Shown: in pieces, positions 1 through 7,897 of the stretch | Layout of the letters: each line of letters opens with the position of its first letter | How positions within the stretch are numbered: the first letter of the stretch is position 1 | Virus record (IMG/VR): IMGVR_UViG_3300020463_000007 | Location: 91,566-155,565 of that record | Length of the DNA stretch: 64,000 bases | Strand: one strand, 5' to 3' | Source: a virus | Notes under the pieces: model-generated | The model's database searches: none | Seen by the model: the letters and a program-made list of their open reading frames with translations, nothing else | Told to the model about the DNA's origin: nothing | Program-made: the position numbers and the translations under genes

Positions 1-325
1 CAAACTGTTCTTTTGCCTCTATGTAACTTAATACGCCTCTGCTTGGACAATAATGTAAAATTTCTCTAGTAAAGCTGTCTTTGCCTAGTTTAAGCACATC
101 TGCATTCAAATGATCTGAAGATCCCCAATAGTCTCTCCAATCACTTTCTTTATATCCGCGCCTTTTATTAATCTTGCCTTTGAGTGGTGGCTTACTTGTC
201 TTAAATTTTGCTAATTTTTTGCCTATGTACTTTCGATTATTAGTGAGATTGGTTATTAAATATACAAAACCTTCGCAATCACTTGGTAATTCTTCTACTT
301 CGTCTCCTCGATAAGTCCATTGCAT
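1..325 (-). CDS. GIY-YIG family endonuclease, C-terminus off the window
   Basis: Partial gene; its end lies beyond the left edge. About 108 residues are visible. The start is ATG at 325, with an AGGT-type ribosome site about 10 bases upstream. The N-terminus carries the two halves of the GIY-YIG nuclease signature: GFVYLIT near residue 19 and KYIGKK near residue 34. A basic stretch follows, then a W-x-x-Y-W-G-S-S segment typical of the single-domain phage and cyanophage versions. Such proteins cut DNA and in T4-like phages are often free-standing homing or host-DNA-degrading nucleases. It overlaps the end of the preceding small gene by 31 bases in another frame, so the two are probably translationally coupled. 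The family call is solid; the exact role (homing, repair or host DNA attack) is unknown. Confidence 0.75.
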   Translation of the reverse strand, partial: MQWTYRGDEVEELPSDCEGFVYLITNLTNNRKYIGKKLAKFKTSKPPLKGKINKRRGYKESDWRDYWGSSDHLNADVLKLGKDSFTREILHYCPSRGVLSYIEAKEQF

Positions 326-543
326 TCTGTACTTACCTGAGGGTCTATATCTTGCTGGTCTTTTTTGGCTTTGAATGTATAATGTATCTCTTCCATACGT
401 TCTTTAGCCAAAGATCTTATTTCACGAAGCCATCGTCTACTGCTTGCATGCGTTCTATGTGAGCATCTAGCTTCAAATGCTTCATTAGCTTTATAGTATT
501 CTAAATATGCTTTTGTTAATTTATCATGAATATCATCTGACAT
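295..543 (-). CDS. Small helical protein of unknown function
   Basis: Encodes 82 residues, starting at an ATG with a GGTGGAG ribosome site immediately upstream. The N-terminal two thirds are charged and predicted helical (KAYLEYYKANEAFEAR, then an Arg-rich RRWLREIRSLAKERMEE stretch). The C-terminal tail is acidic and polar. No catalytic motif is visible. It sits 8 bases after gp46 and overlaps the downstream endonuclease, so it belongs to the replication and recombination transcript. Small basic-helical proteins of this kind are common beside core genes in T4-like marine phages; a nucleic-acid-binding role would be a guess. I regard it as a real gene because of its ribosome site, operon position and tight packing. 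Confidence 0.65.
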   Translation of the reverse strand: MSDDIHDKLTKAYLEYYKANEAFEARCSHRTHASSRRWLREIRSLAKERMEEIHYTFKAKKDQQDIDPQVSTECNGLIEETK

Positions 544-551
544 TTCTCCAC

Positions 552-2324
552 CTACTCTACAATTTCAACATCATTTGCATAACTTGTAAAGCCGTTTTCT
601 TTTACAACTCTTAGTACAGTATTCACACGACCTACAAGTTCATCTTTATGTGAGATGAGATAAACATTTTTTTCACCTTCACGTCCCATTTTCTTAAGTA
701 CAGCTAGTGATCCTTCTACACCAGCAGTATCCATACCACTATCAATTAGCTCATCTATAAACAGTAAGTTAATCTTTTGATATAAACTTTCCCAAACATC
801 ACGGAAAGCAAAGCTCATACCTAATATTAATCTGTTTCTTTCACCCCTACTTAGATTATCAAAGTCTAAATCTTGTCCTAGCTGTGTAATTTCTACATTT
901 AAATCATTTTGAAACACAACTTGATGCGGAAGACCAAGTTTATCTAAGAAGTAAGTGAGTCTATTATTTAGATATGCTAAATTTTGGTCGATAATCTTTT
1001 TACGTATGAAACTATCTTTGTTTGTGAGCAGTTTTAACAAGAATTCTTGATGTTCTTTGAAGTTGTCTAGTCTATTTACAGCTTCCCAGTTTATTTCTTG
1101 TATAGCACTACTGTTTAATTCGTCAATCTGTTTTTGATAAGGATCAATCTCTTCTTGTTTACTGACCAATGACTGTTTTAAAGTCTCAACATTCTGTCTA
1201 TGTTCATATGCTTCTTTAGCTGTTTCATAAAATGTATTTGGCTTACCGTTTATATCACCAATTTCATCAAGAGACTTCATAACATCTGAACATTTTACTT
1301 TTATTTCATCTGCGTATGCTTTTGCATCTTCAAGTTCTTTGTTTTTCTTTTCTAATATTTCATCTTTTTTGTCAGCCTGTAAAGATTGACCACAAGTATA
1401 GCAAGTAGCATTATCTAAATCTGTTATATCTTTAGCAACTGCATCAACTGATCTGTCTGCACGTTGTAGTGCTGGCTCTAGTGTAGCTAATTCTTTCTTA
1501 AGTCCTGTGATCTGATTATTATGTTCGTTCCATGCACCTAGTTTTTCATGTGACTCAAGTTCAGTATCAATATCTAAATGTTCCAGTTCAGTAATACTAC
1601 TTTCTAGTTTTTTAACATCTTGATCTTTTTTTGCAAGCCAAGCACGTTGGGTGCCTTGTAAATTTTCTATAGTAGAATTAATTTTTTCATTAGCAGTTTG
1701 TATTGCTTCAATTTTTAATGTTTCTTCAGTAATTAATTCTCTTGTTTTTTTAATTTGTTCTTTTAAAGACTCTGCCTTTTCAGATAGTATTGTTATTCCA
1801 AGTAGTTGTTCAATTATTGCACGTTGATCATTTTGTTTCATAGCAAGGAAAGGCTCAGTATATGTGTTTAGTGCAACAATATGTTTGAACATGTCGTGAC
1901 TCATATCTAACAAGTCATTAATAAACTCTTGAGTTTTACGTGAATCACCTTGCGACTCGTCTGTCATTTCTTGTTCTTCGTTATTCACATAAAATTTTAA
2001 TAAATTAGGACTACGTCCTCGTTCAATTCTGTAATCAACTCCGTTCTTTTCAAAATGTAGTGTAACTAACATTCCTTTGCTGTTAGTTTTGTTAATTAAA
2101 TTGTTTCTTCTTATGTTTGTTAGTGCTTGTCCAAATAATGCATAGCTTAAGGCATTAATGATAGTAGTTTTTCCAGTTCCGTTACGTGAACCACTGTCAT
2201 CACCTCCTTGATCTAAGTTTTCACCAAGCACTAGAGTAAGTTGATCTTGATTAAAATCAACAGCCTGAGTCTGGTTACCCACACTCATAAAGTTTTTTAC
2301 GGTTAAGTCTTTAATTTCTATCAT
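552..2324 (-). CDS. 46: Recombination endonuclease subunit gp46 (SbcC/Rad50-like ATPase)
   Basis: A 590-residue SMC-type ATPase. The N-terminal Walker A GSRNGTGKTT lies at about residues 45-54. A long coiled coil follows on both sides of a zinc-hook CYTC motif near residue 306. The C-terminal half has the ABC signature LSRGER near residue 495 and Walker B LLFIDEL near residue 523. With gp47 it forms the Mre11/Rad50-type complex. In T4 that complex resects DNA ends for recombination-dependent replication and takes part in host DNA degradation. Its ATG overlaps the gp47 stop (ATGA), so the two subunits are coupled. Length and domain order match the T4 family (560 residues in T4). Confidence 0.95.
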   Translation of the reverse strand: MIEIKDLTVKNFMSVGNQTQAVDFNQDQLTLVLGENLDQGGDDSGSRNGTGKTTIINALSYALFGQALTNIRRNNLINKTNSKGMLVTLHFEKNGVDYRIERGRSPNLLKFYVNNEEQEMTDESQGDSRKTQEFINDLLDMSHDMFKHIVALNTYTEPFLAMKQNDQRAIIEQLLGITILSEKAESLKEQIKKTRELITEETLKIEAIQTANEKINSTIENLQGTQRAWLAKKDQDVKKLESSITELEHLDIDTELESHEKLGAWNEHNNQITGLKKELATLEPALQRADRSVDAVAKDITDLDNATCYTCGQSLQADKKDEILEKKNKELEDAKAYADEIKVKCSDVMKSLDEIGDINGKPNTFYETAKEAYEHRQNVETLKQSLVSKQEEIDPYQKQIDELNSSAIQEINWEAVNRLDNFKEHQEFLLKLLTNKDSFIRKKIIDQNLAYLNNRLTYFLDKLGLPHQVVFQNDLNVEITQLGQDLDFDNLSRGERNRLILGMSFAFRDVWESLYQKINLLFIDELIDSGMDTAGVEGSLAVLKKMGREGEKNVYLISHKDELVGRVNTVLRVVKENGFTSYANDVEIVE

Positions 2325-3331
2325 AGGTCGTTGTAAATATCCATAAGTGTCTTTTTGTTAAATTGATCGGAGTCAATTGCTGAAATCTCACCAGCAACTA
2401 TTTGGTCAACTGATTCAAATTGTTGTATATCTAGTTCAGTAGATATTTCTTCAATTTGTTTTTGTGGAATTAATGAAATTTCTCTGCATTTATGTTGATT
2501 AATAAAAGTTTCTTTTATAAAACTGGCTTCTTCATAGCTGATCGGTACATCTATAGTAACTCTAAGATACATTTTACTTTTAATAATGTCTTGTTTAGGA
2601 TCTAATAGTTTACTTAGTGTAGTCGTTCTATACTTAGGACAGTCTTCCCAGTTTATATATTCAGGCTCTTTGTTGTTTTCTCTGTCAAGAATCATCATGC
2701 CACGTTTGTCGTCCCAAGCATCTGCATAATTATGTGGAAAAGCATTTCCTAAGTAATGGATTTTTCCTTGTTGCTGTCTTTTATGGAAGTGTCCGCTAAA
2801 CACGTATTCTTGATGTTTGAAATGTTCTGCTTTAAGTTCGCCTGTGTCGGGCATTTGAACCATTGCGTTCATATAAAAACTCGGTAATTCAAAATGACCA
2901 AACATATATTTGCTTTTTATGTCTTTAATCTTTTTCCATTCTTCTCCTACTAACCAAGGTACTAAAGTAACATCTTCTTGTGTTGTAATTTCATCAATAA
3001 AAGTGATACCTGGAATATGTTTTGCAAAGGCAGTTGAATTCACATCTCGTTTATCTTTATAATATAAATCATGGTTACCATCAAAAAAGAAAAACTGTTC
3101 AAACGCTGCGCCAAGTTTTTCCATACTACGAATAGTTGCATCCATAGTGGTAAGATTCAAACTATTTCTATTATGATGCCAATCGCCACAAAAGATTCCT
3201 GTTTCACAATTATTTTCTTTTGCATTCTGTATAAACCAATCTACAAATTGCTCACAGTCATCATTATGTACTTTTGAATTGCCTTTTAATCCCAGATGGA
3301 TGTCAGTAAAGACTGCTGCTTTCTTGAACAA
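2321..3331 (-). CDS. 47: Recombination endonuclease subunit gp47 (SbcD/Mre11-like nuclease)
   Basis: A 336-residue metallophosphoesterase nuclease. The metal-binding motifs run in the family order: DIHLG near residue 10, GDWHHNR near 49, GNHDLY near 85, GHFELP near 145 and GHFHKR near 179. These supply the Asp, His and Asn ligands of the two-metal centre. It partners gp46, with the genes overlapping by 4 bases. The start appears to be TTG at 3331, because AAGGAG sits 6 bases upstream and no ATG is better placed; the protein then begins with the expected beta strand leading into DIHLG. A dedicated sigma70-like promoter lies just upstream in the gap after gp55. Confidence 0.95.
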   Translation of the reverse strand: MFKKAAVFTDIHLGLKGNSKVHNDDCEQFVDWFIQNAKENNCETGIFCGDWHHNRNSLNLTTMDATIRSMEKLGAAFEQFFFFDGNHDLYYKDKRDVNSTAFAKHIPGITFIDEITTQEDVTLVPWLVGEEWKKIKDIKSKYMFGHFELPSFYMNAMVQMPDTGELKAEHFKHQEYVFSGHFHKRQQQGKIHYLGNAFPHNYADAWDDKRGMMILDRENNKEPEYINWEDCPKYRTTTLSKLLDPKQDIIKSKMYLRVTIDVPISYEEASFIKETFINQHKCREISLIPQKQIEEISTELDIQQFESVDQIVAGEISAIDSDQFNKKTLMDIYNDL

Positions 3332-3357
3332 ATATTACTCCTTATATTTCCTGTATT

Positions 3358-3386
3358 ATTATAAAGTCTTATGTATAAAAAGTCAA
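3358..3386 (-). promoter_or_regulatory. Sigma70-like promoter for gp47-gp46
   Basis: On the minus strand, TTGACT (3386-3381) is followed by 17 bases and a perfect TATAAT (3363-3358). It lies in the 58-base gap between the gp55 stop and the gp47 start, with AAGGAG and TTG downstream. The match is 11 of 12 to the bacterial housekeeping consensus with ideal spacing, which suggests early transcription by unmodified host polymerase. Confidence 0.8.
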
Positions 3387-3389
3387 CAA

Positions 3390-4223
3390 TTAGTTTTGTT
3401 TAGCCCTTGCTTCGGCTTCCCTTTTCATATAACTTTCCCATTCACCTGCATGTTGTCTAGTGTAACTTGGATCCATACCGTTTTGTTCTAAAATATCATC
3501 TCTGATATTTTGATTGCGTTTTTCCAAATTTATTACTCTTACAAAACTGTTTGTTACAGCCGCAGTATAGTATGCAAATGGATTATTTGATTTTGATTCG
3601 TCAAATTGTAAACCAATTTGTGCTAATTGTAGGATTGCTTGACCTTTCATTTCATCATTATATGTATATCCTCGAACATTTCCTCTCGTAGCGTATCTTT
3701 CGCATAGTTTGATCCACATATTAGCTAGTTTGGGAGTAGCTTGTCCTTCTGTTTTGGAAAAATAGCCGTTTTCCATTCCCCCAACCCAATGACTTTTACC
3801 TATACAAATTAAATCATCGTGTTCGTTAAATTTCCAATGTTGGAATGGAGGAAAATTTAGTTTTACTCTTGTGTCTGCTATTGTTTTAGGATTTTTCTTC
3901 CTGCCTTTTTCTTCTGGAATATGATCGAACGTCATTATTCTAAAAATAAGTTCTTGTTTTGTAATTTTCTTATAATCAACCTCACATTCGGCTAGTTTTA
4001 CTTTTATTCCTTGTGCTTTTTTGCTATCATAGTCTTGTAATCCTAGTCTTTTTGCTTTATTTCTTTTTGCTTCAGCAATAGTTCTAATATTAATCCTTTC
4101 CAAACTTGGAAGAATTATATCAAATTGATTGTATGAGTCGTCAGTAAAGCTACTAAATGTGCTTTTTGACTTATGTATTTCGGATAATATATCCTTGTTG
4201 TTTAAGTAGTTAATTTTTTTCAT
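3390..4223 (-). CDS. 55: RNA polymerase sigma factor for late transcription, gp55-like
   Basis: A 277-residue protein. The C-terminal third (about residues 195-260) carries the gp55 hallmark: a helical region with QAILQLAQIGLQFDESKS, then NPFAYYTAAVTNSFVRV and NLEKRNQNIRDDIL. It corresponds to sigma region 2, which recognises the -10-like late promoter. In T4, gp55 binds host core RNA polymerase and, with gp33 and the sliding clamp, directs late transcription. This copy has an N-terminal extension compared with T4 gp55 (185 residues), as marine relatives often do. It is transcribed from its own near-perfect sigma70-type promoter. The nATAAATA elements before the structural genes are its presumed targets. 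Confidence 0.88.
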   Translation of the reverse strand: MKKINYLNNKDILSEIHKSKSTFSSFTDDSYNQFDIILPSLERINIRTIAEAKRNKAKRLGLQDYDSKKAQGIKVKLAECEVDYKKITKQELIFRIMTFDHIPEEKGRKKNPKTIADTRVKLNFPPFQHWKFNEHDDLICIGKSHWVGGMENGYFSKTEGQATPKLANMWIKLCERYATRGNVRGYTYNDEMKGQAILQLAQIGLQFDESKSNNPFAYYTAAVTNSFVRVINLEKRNQNIRDDILEQNGMDPSYTRQHAGEWESYMKREAEARAKQN

Positions 4224-4244
4224 CTTTACTCCAAGTTATATTCT

Positions 4245-4273
4245 ATTATAATGTATGTAGTTAATTTTGTCAA
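4245..4273 (-). promoter_or_regulatory. Sigma70-like promoter for gp55 (perfect consensus)
   Basis: On the minus strand, TTGACA (4273-4268), exactly 17 bases, then TATAAT (4250-4245), 22 bases before the gp55 ATG. All 12 consensus positions match. The -35 hexamer touches the late-promoter-like element on the opposite strand, so the two promoters diverge from the same spot. Confidence 0.85.
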
Positions 4274-4280
4274 CTAAATA
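4273..4280 (+). promoter_or_regulatory. Late-promoter-like element ACTAAATA before gp48
   Basis: ACTAAATA resembles the T4 late promoter TATAAATA and lies 22 bases before the gp48 ATG. Other structural genes in this window have GATAAATA or AATAAATA at 19-34 bases from their starts, so the position fits. It shares its first base with the -35 box of the divergent gp55 promoter. An AGGAG ribosome site follows before the ATG. Confidence 0.6.
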
Positions 4281-4302
4281 ATGTATAGGAGTTACCAAAA
4301 AT

Positions 4303-5151
4303 ATGGCAACAAGATTTTCAAGTATACGTAACGCATTAGCCACAGATAGTGGACAGCTAGCCAACGCCGCTGCAAGTGTATCTGCAACAGTTGGTTCAGA
4401 AGCGTTAAATGTAGGCAAAGGCGTACTGGGCGGAGCAGTCCAACGTGCTACAGATTTTTTATCAGATACAGGTTTTGGCAAAGCGGCTAGAGCAGTAAAT
4501 TTATTAGCAGGAGCAAATCCATTAGCAAAGGGTATTGTAGGTGCAACGTTTGGCACTTCCTCTGAATATGATTGGCGTGTCAAATTAAGTATTCCTCAGA
4601 CAATGGCAAGCAGTCCTTTATTAGCACCTTTAACTGAAACCGGCGGTCTAGTATTTCCATATACTCCACAAATTATGATGCAACATGATGCTGCATATCA
4701 AGCTGTAACACCTGTACATAGTAATTATCCGTATTTTGCATATCAGAACTCAGATCCGAAAGCAATGGTTGTAACTGGACATTTTATGATAGAAAATAGT
4801 TTGGAAGGACTTTACTGGGTAGCGGCTGTGCATTATTTGCGTTCTGTAACCAAAATGGCATACGGTGATACAAGTAATCAAGGTTCTCCACCACCGCTTG
4901 TAAAACTTACAGGTTATGGCGATTATGTTTTACCTAAAGTTCCTGTAATTATTACAAACTTTACTGTAAACTTAGAACCAGATGTTGATTACATGAAGGT
5001 TGACATCGGACCACAAGGATCATGGGTGCCTACTTCAAGTATGATATCAGTTACATGTCAACCAATTTACAGCAGACGCAAAGTTGCAAGATTTAGCCTA
5101 GATGATTTTGTAAATGGCGGAAGCCTTGTAGACGGAGATGGATTTATTTAA
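4303..5151 (+). CDS. 48: Tail tube cap / baseplate hub protein, gp48-like
   Basis: A 282-residue protein. The N-terminal 70 residues are small-residue-rich and helical. The remainder contains landmarks I recognise from gp48 of T4-like marine phages: a PYTPQIMM strand, H-x-N-Y-x-x-x-A-Y-Q-N-S near residue 147, the block WVAAVHYLRSVTKM near residue 172, and a GYGDYVLPKVPVIITNF segment near 206. gp48 caps the baseplate hub and nucleates tail-tube assembly. It opens the late structural block and is followed by the gp53-like gene with a one-base overlap. T4 gp48 is 364 residues, so this copy is shorter. Assignment rests on motif memory and gene order. Confidence 0.82.
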   Translation: MATRFSSIRNALATDSGQLANAAASVSATVGSEALNVGKGVLGGAVQRATDFLSDTGFGKAARAVNLLAGANPLAKGIVGATFGTSSEYDWRVKLSIPQTMASSPLLAPLTETGGLVFPYTPQIMMQHDAAYQAVTPVHSNYPYFAYQNSDPKAMVVTGHFMIENSLEGLYWVAAVHYLRSVTKMAYGDTSNQGSPPPLVKLTGYGDYVLPKVPVIITNFTVNLEPDVDYMKVDIGPQGSWVPTSSMISVTCQPIYSRRKVARFSLDDFVNGGSLVDGDGFI

Positions 5152-5453
5152 TGGCTACTTATGATAATAACAGTCCTTATGCTAATACTGAAGTAGTTAA
5201 TGGGCAATATTTAGATATTCTAAGTATTAGACCAGTACCAGCATATGATGATGACATTTTATATACTATTGAATCGCAATACCAATATCGTCCAGATCTT
5301 TTAGCCTATGATCTTTATGGATCAACAAAATTATGGTGGGTGTTTGCCCAGCGTAATATGAATGTTATAAAAGATCCTGTATACGATATGCAAACAGGCA
5401 CAAAAATTTATTTGCCACAAGGAGCAAAACTTACAGAAGTATTAGGAGGGTAA
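5151..5453 (+). CDS. 53: Baseplate wedge protein gp53-like
   Basis: A 100-residue protein containing the conserved gp53 core: a YLDILSIRPVP segment near residue 21, D-x-x-Y-x-I-x-x-x-Y-x-x-R-P-D-L-L-A-Y-D-L-Y-G near 40-58, then LWWVFAQRN near 62, with a final LysM-like strand ending in a short IYLPQG motif. In T4, gp53 bridges neighbouring wedges during baseplate assembly. T4 gp53 is 196 residues; the compact form here is usual in marine T4-like phages and in simpler myoviruses. It overlaps gp48 by one base and directly abuts the next gene, indicating one late transcript. Confidence 0.85.
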   Translation: MATYDNNSPYANTEVVNGQYLDILSIRPVPAYDDDILYTIESQYQYRPDLLAYDLYGSTKLWWVFAQRNMNVIKDPVYDMQTGTKIYLPQGAKLTEVLGG

Positions 5454-7895
5454 ATGGATCCTTTATTAAAAATATCTCCAAATATTGATATTAACGGACT
5501 TAATAGTGCAGTTGAAGGATCTGTTAATGAAATCAAAGGTGCAATAACCTCGTTATCAAAAACAGTTCCAACAGTAGCAACTTCTTTATTAGGTGCAACT
5601 TTAATAGAAGAACGTTTTAAAACATTGATTCCTAGAGGTGTTGGAGCTCCCCCTTGGTCTAACGCATTAGAACCTTATGCAAGTGTAAATTATATATGGA
5701 CATTATCCTGTTTGACTGTAGATGAATTAAATCGTCCAGATGCAACATACAGGCGGTATGGACCAAAAAAAATTATTTGTAGATCAGGAGGTTCAGGAGC
5801 TGCCAAAGTTAAAACAGCATCTGAACTTGCTCTTGGTGGAGTTGAATTTTATATAGACGATGTTGAAGTTAAAACAGTTGTTACACACAATAAAGGAACA
5901 AAACAAGCAGATGCTATAAACGGATCTTTCAAAATATTTGAACCTTATAGTATGGGATTATTTTATGAAACATTACAAATTGGTGCTCTTAGTTGCGGAT
6001 ACAAAAACTACATAGATGCACCTTTCATGCTTACTTTACATTTCAAAGGATTTGATGATAACGGTAATGTGAGTTTAGTACCAGGGGCTACAAGATATTT
6101 CCCCATACATATTATAAACAGTACATTCAATGTAACCGAGCAAGGTAGTACATATGATGTAGCATATGTCAAGCATAACGATCAGTCATTTGGCGATAAT
6201 CAACAAGCAACAAAAAATGATTTAAACTTGTCTGGAAGAGATATACAGGAAGTATTACAAACAGGTGGTAAAAGTTTAACCAGTGTTTTAAATGAAAGAT
6301 TACTTAAAGGAAAAGAAGCAAAACAAGTTAGCAAAACAGATCAATATATAATTATGTTTCCAAAAAGTAGGAGCACAGCTAAAGAAGCAATTCTTGGAAA
6401 ACCTAGTGAAGAAGCTACAGGTGCTACAACTTCTACTCCTGCAGAAGGAGAGCTTAAAGATTTAAGTCAAGAAAGAAAACAACAAATTTTTGAAAGTATA
6501 GCTGGAATACAAGCAGGTGATGTACCTAAGAAGTTTGACGAAACAATTAATAAATTGTTGGGTGTTACAATTCAAAGATCAGAAGTAGGTGAGACAATAC
6601 GAAAATATGCAGAAAATCCAGAAAATATAAATGATATAGGAAAAGCAAAAATTGTAAAATCAAAAAATGATGCAGGAGCAAAACCGCAGACAGAACCTAA
6701 TGTTGCTACAATGAACAATGGCGTAGTTTGCAGAGCAAAATGTTCTATGCCTGAAACAACAAGAAGTTTTCAATTTAAGGCAGGAACAAAAATACAAGAT
6801 ATAATCGAAGAAATTATTATCGCAAGTGAATATGGTAGAGGTTTGAAAAAGAGACTAGAAAATACTGATAAAAATAATATGGTAGATTGGTTTAAAATTG
6901 AGTCTCAAGTGTTTGAAACAAACGATGCTGCTACAGTAGACTCAACAGGCAAGAATCCTAAAATTTTTGTTTACAGAATTGTGCCATATAAAGCTAATGC
7001 AGGAAGATTTGCGTCTCCAAGTAAAATTACACCAAAGATAGAAGATTTAAAATTACAAGCAGCCAAAGAATATAATTATATCTATACTGGAAAAAACAAA
7101 GATGTTTTAGATTTTGATATACAATTTAACAACGCATTTTTTGTAGGTATTGGTGCACAAAAAGGGCAAGCATCTAAAGATTCAAAAACTGGATCTCAAG
7201 GATCAGCTGTGGCAAAAGATAAAGAGTCGCCAAATAAACAAAATCCAGGAGATGCAAAAGTGTTACCTGCAGAAGGTATTTCAAAAGTAAATGAAAAAGC
7301 AAAGAAAGCAGTTACTCCCTCAGGCGGAGGAGGACAAGAATGGTCAGAAACACAAGTTGCAAGAGATTTCAATGAAGCTTTACTAGATAGTCCAGTTGAT
7401 TTAATTAAAGTTGATTTAAAAATTTGGGGTGATCCTTTTTGGCTTAATGATAGTGGCGCAGGAAATTACACCGCAGAACAAACAGACTTTATTAATATTA
7501 CAAAAGACGGTAGTATGGATTACCAAAGTTCTGAAATTGATTGTGTTTTAAATTTTAGAACTCCGTTTGATTTACCAAACGATGATGGATTTATGGTATT
7601 TGGGGGTAAAACAATTCCAACAAAAGCATTTAGCGGTTTGTATCAATGTATTGGAGTACAAAGTGAATTTAGTGGCGGAAAATTTGAACAAACACTTTCC
7701 TTAGTTAGACGTAGAAACCAAGAAGAACCTAAGAAATCTGAAAGTCCTGCTCAAAAAACTAAAACTGACAAAGGACTTGCAATTACAAATCCACCAGGAC
7801 TGAAAATTGAAAATCCACAACAAGCATCAAAATCACAGAATGCTCTTTATATTGAGGGTAATACTGAAAACCAAATTGATTCGGGAGGCTTTTAG
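5454..7895 (+). CDS. Large baseplate hub protein (gp27-position)
   Basis: An 813-residue protein with no enzymatic motif. The N-terminal 270 residues are beta-rich. A low-complexity, lysine- and glutamine-rich linker (about 300-420 and 570-640) separates them from a C-terminal beta domain. That domain ends with FSGLYQCIGVQSEFSGGKFEQTLSLVRR near residues 723-750. This pattern is typical of the last domain of tail hub proteins, where the peptide leads into the tube-like fold. It lies between gp53 and the gp5 spike, where a trimeric hub (T4 gp27 role) is expected and no other candidate is present. Hub identity is an inference from position, size and the C-terminal motif. Confidence 0.6.
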   Translation: MDPLLKISPNIDINGLNSAVEGSVNEIKGAITSLSKTVPTVATSLLGATLIEERFKTLIPRGVGAPPWSNALEPYASVNYIWTLSCLTVDELNRPDATYRRYGPKKIICRSGGSGAAKVKTASELALGGVEFYIDDVEVKTVVTHNKGTKQADAINGSFKIFEPYSMGLFYETLQIGALSCGYKNYIDAPFMLTLHFKGFDDNGNVSLVPGATRYFPIHIINSTFNVTEQGSTYDVAYVKHNDQSFGDNQQATKNDLNLSGRDIQEVLQTGGKSLTSVLNERLLKGKEAKQVSKTDQYIIMFPKSRSTAKEAILGKPSEEATGATTSTPAEGELKDLSQERKQQIFESIAGIQAGDVPKKFDETINKLLGVTIQRSEVGETIRKYAENPENINDIGKAKIVKSKNDAGAKPQTEPNVATMNNGVVCRAKCSMPETTRSFQFKAGTKIQDIIEEIIIASEYGRGLKKRLENTDKNNMVDWFKIESQVFETNDAATVDSTGKNPKIFVYRIVPYKANAGRFASPSKITPKIEDLKLQAAKEYNYIYTGKNKDVLDFDIQFNNAFFVGIGAQKGQASKDSKTGSQGSAVAKDKESPNKQNPGDAKVLPAEGISKVNEKAKKAVTPSGGGGQEWSETQVARDFNEALLDSPVDLIKVDLKIWGDPFWLNDSGAGNYTAEQTDFINITKDGSMDYQSSEIDCVLNFRTPFDLPNDDGFMVFGGKTIPTKAFSGLYQCIGVQSEFSGGKFEQTLSLVRRRNQEEPKKSESPAQKTKTDKGLAITNPPGLKIENPQQASKSQNALYIEGNTENQIDSGGF

Positions 7896-7897
7896 TA

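Noticed and set aside
4236-4583. Minus-strand frame overlapping the start of gp48
   Set aside because: It shadows gp48 and would cover the gp55 promoter; no ribosome site or recognisable protein.
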